A DNA stretch of 64,000 nucleotides. Source: Lachnospiraceae bacterium (GTDB taxonomy: Bacteria > Bacillota > Clostridia > Lachnospirales > Lachnospiraceae). Shown here piece by piece: positions 61,043 to 64,000 of this stretch. Each line of letters opens with the position of its first letter. Position 1 is the stretch's first letter. The stretch spans positions 1 to 64,000 of the forward strand of contig VSOB01000002.1 of NCBI GenBank assembly GCA_009774625.1, written 5' to 3'. Under the pieces are notes generated by a model that did no database searches, was not told the DNA's origin, and was given only the letters and a program-made list of their open reading frames with translations. The position numbers and the translations under genes were made by a program.

Positions 61043-63664
61043 CAGATAGGTGCGCCCGCTTTCCTGCCTGGCTTCATAGTCCTGCAGAAGCCGCCTGCCT
61101 GCAAGCCGGATTTCCTCCTGCAGCTCTCTGGCAGAAATCAGCAGACAGCCCGCACCCCGGATAATGATCTGCTCCAGCCCGTCCGAAGTGGCCACACTGA
61201 TCTGATATCTGGATGCATTTTCATGGGCAAATTTTTCAATAAACCGGTCTGCCGTCTCCGCCTCTTTGGTATAAACCACCCGGATATTATGATAGGACAC
61301 CGTTTCTTCCGGATGGCCCGACAGTCTGTAAGCATCGAATACAGCGATCACCTCACAGCCCCGGATTCCCTGATAATTGCACAGAATGTCCAGAAGCCTC
61401 CCTCTGGCGCCGTCCAGGTTCACCTCCGCCAGCGCTTTCAGCTCATCCCAGGCAAATATGATATTATACCCGTCCACAAGCAGATATTCCGGCTTTTTCT
61501 CCCTGGGGTGATACTCTCTTGTCTGAGACGGGGTATATTCCGGCTTCCTGCGTCTGGCCGAAATGCCCTTATGACTCACCGGCCCGTCTTTCCGGTTGGC
61601 ATAGGCAGTCCTTTCCAGTATGGCGTCGATTTCTTCCGTGCCGATGGACAATTCTCTCTCCCGCTTCCGGCTTTTTTCTGCCTGCAGCCGAATCTCCTGT
61701 TTTTCCTGCTCTGTATCCGACTTAAAGATCGACGGCAGATGCATATAGTCCGGCACCTCATCCCAGGATACTGAAAAACCGGCTCCATGTGCACAGAACA
61801 CCGAAGAGGACGGATTTCTCACATCCCGCTCCGGATCATACTGCGACGCCGCCAACACTTCTTCCGCATTATGGCAGGGCCCGTATCCTTTCATCGTACA
61901 GGCCAGATGGCCCAGCCCCTTAGTATAGGCCGTTACCTCCTTCTGATAGGCCTGCAGGCAGACAGCCGGTGCACTGCCCCGGATAAAAGCCATGCCGTTT
62001 TCCATCCCCGGCTGAAAGGATACCGCTGATAGCCTGTCCAGATCTGTCATGGCACGCCCCACCATAGTATCCGGCACTTCCAGGCAAAACTCATAATAAG
62101 GCTCCAGCAGTACACTTGTGGCCTGCATCAGCCCCTGACGGACAGCCCGGTAAGTGGCCTGACGGAAGTCCCCGCCCTCTGTATGCTTTACATGGGCTTT
62201 TCCCGACACAAGCGTCACTTTCATATCTGTCAGCCCTGCGCCTGTCAGTACTCCTCTGTGTTCCTTTTCCTGCAAATGAGTCAGCACCAGACGCTGCCAG
62301 TTCCTCTCCAGCACATCCTCACTGCACTCGCTGGCAAACTGCATACCGCTGCCCGCCTCTCCCGGTTCCAGCAAAAGATGTACCTCCGCATAATGGCGCA
62401 GCGGTTCAAAATGTCCCACGCCTTCCACCCGGTCTGCAATGGTTTCTTTATATACGATACGGCCCGGCCCAAAGGATACTCCGATCCCGAACCGTTCCCG
62501 GATCCGCCTGGTCAGAATCTGCAGTTGTATCTCTCCCATCAGCTTCAACTGCAGTTTCCTGCTTTCCTCATCCCACTGAATCTGCAGCTCCGGCTCTTCC
62601 TCTTCGATCTGACGCAGCCAGGGCAGCGCCTTCACCGGATCGCAGCCCTCCTCCAGTATCATCTCATAGGAAAGCACCGGCTCCAGCAGCGGCAGCCAGA
62701 TCCCCTCTTCACTGCCCAGCCCTTCTCCGGCAAAGGTATGCTCCGGTCCCGTTACCGCCGCCACACAGCCTGCTTCCACTTCCTTCAGCAGCTCATATCC
62801 TGCGCCGGAATACAGCCTGATCTGATCCACCTTTTCCTGCACAGGCCCGCTTTGGGTCTGTGTCAGAATCTGATCCTTTACTGCCAGCTTCCCTCCTGTC
62901 ACCTTCAGATAGGTAAGCCTGCGTCCCTGTTCATCTCTGCCGATTTTATAGACTCTGGCCCCAAATGCCTGGGGACAGACAGGAGGCGTAAGACAGGCGC
63001 GGATTCCCCGCAGAAAATCGGCCACTCCTTTTCCGTTAAGGGCAGAACCGAAATAACAGGGAAACAACAGCCGCCTGCGGATCAGTTCCCTGATTTTCTC
63101 ATCAGATATCCGCCCGGACTCCAGAAACATATCCAGCGCGGACTCTTCGCACATGGCAACGCTCTCATAAAAAGATTCCGTTCCCCGGCTGCCTTCCGAA
63201 AAATCCACACATCCTTCTCCCAGCTCTTCTAGCAGCGCAGAAAGCAAGACTTCCTTTTCTCCTTCGTACCGGTCCATTTTGTTAACGAAAAATATAACAG
63301 GAATGTCATATTTCCTCAACAGTCCCCACAGTGTCCGGGTATGGGCCTGTATCCCGTCCACTGCACTCAGGACAAGCACAGCGCCGTCCAGAATCTGCAG
63401 GGTGCGCTCCATTTCCGCCGAAAAATCCACATGTCCCGGCGTATCCACCAATATGACATCCAGATCTGTGCCCTTCAGCACTGCCTGCTTGGAAAAAACC
63501 GTAATGCCTCTCTCTTTTTCCACCGCATAGGTGTCCAGAAACGCATCCCCTTTATCCACCCGTCCTCTTTCCCGCAAAGCGCCGCTTTCAAACAACAGAC
63601 TTTCCGACAGAGTGGTTTTTCCCGCATCCACATGGGCCAGTATACCCAGAATCAACGCCTTCAT
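61016..63664 (-). CDS. Tet(M)-like translation GTPase fused to a YacP/Rae1-like NYN nuclease domain
   Basis: An 882-residue protein. Residues 1-640 are an EF-G/Tet(M)-type GTPase: G1 AHVDAGKTT near 10, G3 VDTPGHVDF near 72, G4 FVNKMDR near 126, followed by domains II to V. A charged linker (640-722) leads to a C-terminal NYN domain (about 725-865) with LLVDGYNI, VFDAYR, YTKEAETADRFIEK, VATSD and SARELQEE. Those five blocks match B. subtilis YacP/Rae1, an endonuclease that cuts mRNA in the ribosomal A site. A ribosome-rescue or stress role is inferred. It starts 5 bases after the phosphatase gene. Confidence 0.9.
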   Translation of the reverse strand: MKALILGILAHVDAGKTTLSESLLFESGALRERGRVDKGDAFLDTYAVEKERGITVFSKQAVLKGTDLDVILVDTPGHVDFSAEMERTLQILDGAVLVLSAVDGIQAHTRTLWGLLRKYDIPVIFFVNKMDRYEGEKEVLLSALLEELGEGCVDFSEGSRGTESFYESVAMCEESALDMFLESGRISDEKIRELIRRRLLFPCYFGSALNGKGVADFLRGIRACLTPPVCPQAFGARVYKIGRDEQGRRLTYLKVTGGKLAVKDQILTQTQSGPVQEKVDQIRLYSGAGYELLKEVEAGCVAAVTGPEHTFAGEGLGSEEGIWLPLLEPVLSYEMILEEGCDPVKALPWLRQIEEEEPELQIQWDEESRKLQLKLMGEIQLQILTRRIRERFGIGVSFGPGRIVYKETIADRVEGVGHFEPLRHYAEVHLLLEPGEAGSGMQFASECSEDVLERNWQRLVLTHLQEKEHRGVLTGAGLTDMKVTLVSGKAHVKHTEGGDFRQATYRAVRQGLMQATSVLLEPYYEFCLEVPDTMVGRAMTDLDRLSAVSFQPGMENGMAFIRGSAPAVCLQAYQKEVTAYTKGLGHLACTMKGYGPCHNAEEVLAASQYDPERDVRNPSSSVFCAHGAGFSVSWDEVPDYMHLPSIFKSDTEQEKQEIRLQAEKSRKRERELSIGTEEIDAILERTAYANRKDGPVSHKGISARRRKPEYTPSQTREYHPREKKPEYLLVDGYNIIFAWDELKALAEVNLDGARGRLLDILCNYQGIRGCEVIAVFDAYRLSGHPEETVSYHNIRVVYTKEAETADRFIEKFAHENASRYQISVATSDGLEQIIIRGAGCLLISARELQEEIRLAGRRLLQDYEARQESGRTYLSDLFPHLD

Positions 63665-63669
63665 AGCTT

Positions 63670-64000
63670 CTAGCCCTGAAACGGATCTGTGAAATAGCCG
63701 CTGGCGGAAACCGGTTCTCCGTTTTTATGCAGATGCCATACATCTCCCATGCCCTGACAGCGAAAAGCGGCAATGCCCGGTTCCACCTCTTCGCTGCCTG
63801 CAATGGTCACAGAGGACGGCGGCAGAAAACAGCCCTGAATCAGTGCAGGAAATGAAATCCCCAAAAGATGTGACAATATGATACATGTGATCCCCATATG
63901 ACAGACAAATACAAGCGTCTTGTCATTTCCCGGCTCTATTTTATAATAGCCTCTTTCCCTGCGGCATCCATAACCGGCCAGCAGGGCATCCAACTCTTCA
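63670..64000 (-). CDS. Histidine phosphatase family protein, partial (5' end outside window)
   Basis: The C-terminal 109 residues of a phosphoglycerate-mutase-like histidine phosphatase. LVFVCHMGITCIILSHLLGI holds the second conserved histidine and PPSSVTI the usual strand after it. The frame stays open to the window edge, so the start and the catalytic RHG motif lie beyond it. It ends 5 bases before the GTPase/NYN gene and is probably co-transcribed. Confidence 0.75.
   Translation of the reverse strand, partial: EELDALLAGYGCRRERGYYKIEPGNDKTLVFVCHMGITCIILSHLLGISFPALIQGCFLPPSSVTIAGSEEVEPGIAAFRCQGMGDVWHLHKNGEPVSASGYFTDPFQG

Noticed and set aside
62183..63232. A 349-codon open frame on the plus strand
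   Set aside because: Antisense to the GTPase/NYN gene; no motif and no start signal.
61016..63664. A tetracycline resistance gene
   Set aside because: The GTPase part is Tet(M)-like, but the long chain with a fused NYN domain points to a chromosomal translation factor; resistance cannot be claimed.

Overview
The window looks like a chromosomal stretch of a low-to-mid GC, gut-type Clostridia, most likely a Lachnospiraceae. Reasons: a dgt-dnaG-rpoD-trmK-Nif3 cluster, strong AGGAGG ribosome binding sites, TTGACA/TATAAT promoters with 17-base spacers, DUF1540, SEC-C and DUF4173 proteins, and a Tet(M)-like GTPase fused to a YacP/Rae1 domain. No prophage, transposase, CRISPR array or plasmid replication gene is visible. 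Most genes lie on the minus strand.

Layout. 1-4.3 kb: YczE-like membrane protein, hemL, a hemerythrin/receiver fusion and the RNase P RNA. 4.3-11.5 kb: TGS-kinase, Nif3-like protein, trmK, rpoD, dnaG and dgt. 11.7-14.8 kb: a small FliD-like protein behind a sigma-D type promoter, then a Ro60-like TROVE/vWA protein preceded on the same strand by three tandem tRNA-shaped RNAs. Their anticodon region is replaced by a shared hairpin plus ACAGCA element; this is the most striking locus in the window. 14.9-22.9 kb: GNAT enzyme, two tRNA-Leu genes, exported and housekeeping proteins, and a cysteine-rich repeat surface protein. 23.0-24.3 kb: infC-rpmI-rplT with an attenuator and an AUU start. 24.4-27.6 kb: a TIR/deoxyribosyltransferase-like TPR protein, DUF1540 and SEC-C proteins. 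27.7-38.5 kb: nagB, LytTR regulator, two HAD phosphatases, the BirA-type regulated bioY-bioD-bioA operon, purA, exonuclease III, mgtE and a YigZ protein. 38.8-43.2 kb: PBP1-type synthase, TetR regulator and xpt.

43.3-50.2 kb is one operon coding three successive HlyD-like adaptors, a MacB-like permease and its ATPase. 50.4-53.8 kb holds a membrane spermidine-synthase-like protein, an AlkD-like protein and cysK. 53.9-55.9 kb holds a SirTM-type sirtuin, a macrodomain gene broken by internal deletion, and an Rrf2 regulator, tied together by three copies of one palindrome. 55.9-58.7 kb holds DUF4173, HTH and DUF2975 genes. 58.8-64 kb holds lysA divergent from a TrmB-type regulator, the Tet(M)-like/Rae1-like fusion and a histidine phosphatase cut by the window edge.

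Functional themes: RNA quality control and ribosome surveillance (Ro60-like protein with tRNA-mimic RNAs, RNase P, GTPase/NYN fusion), protein ADP-ribosylation control (SirTM, macrodomain remnant), and biotin, heme, purine, cysteine and lysine metabolism. All functions are inferred from reading the sequence; no database search was run.
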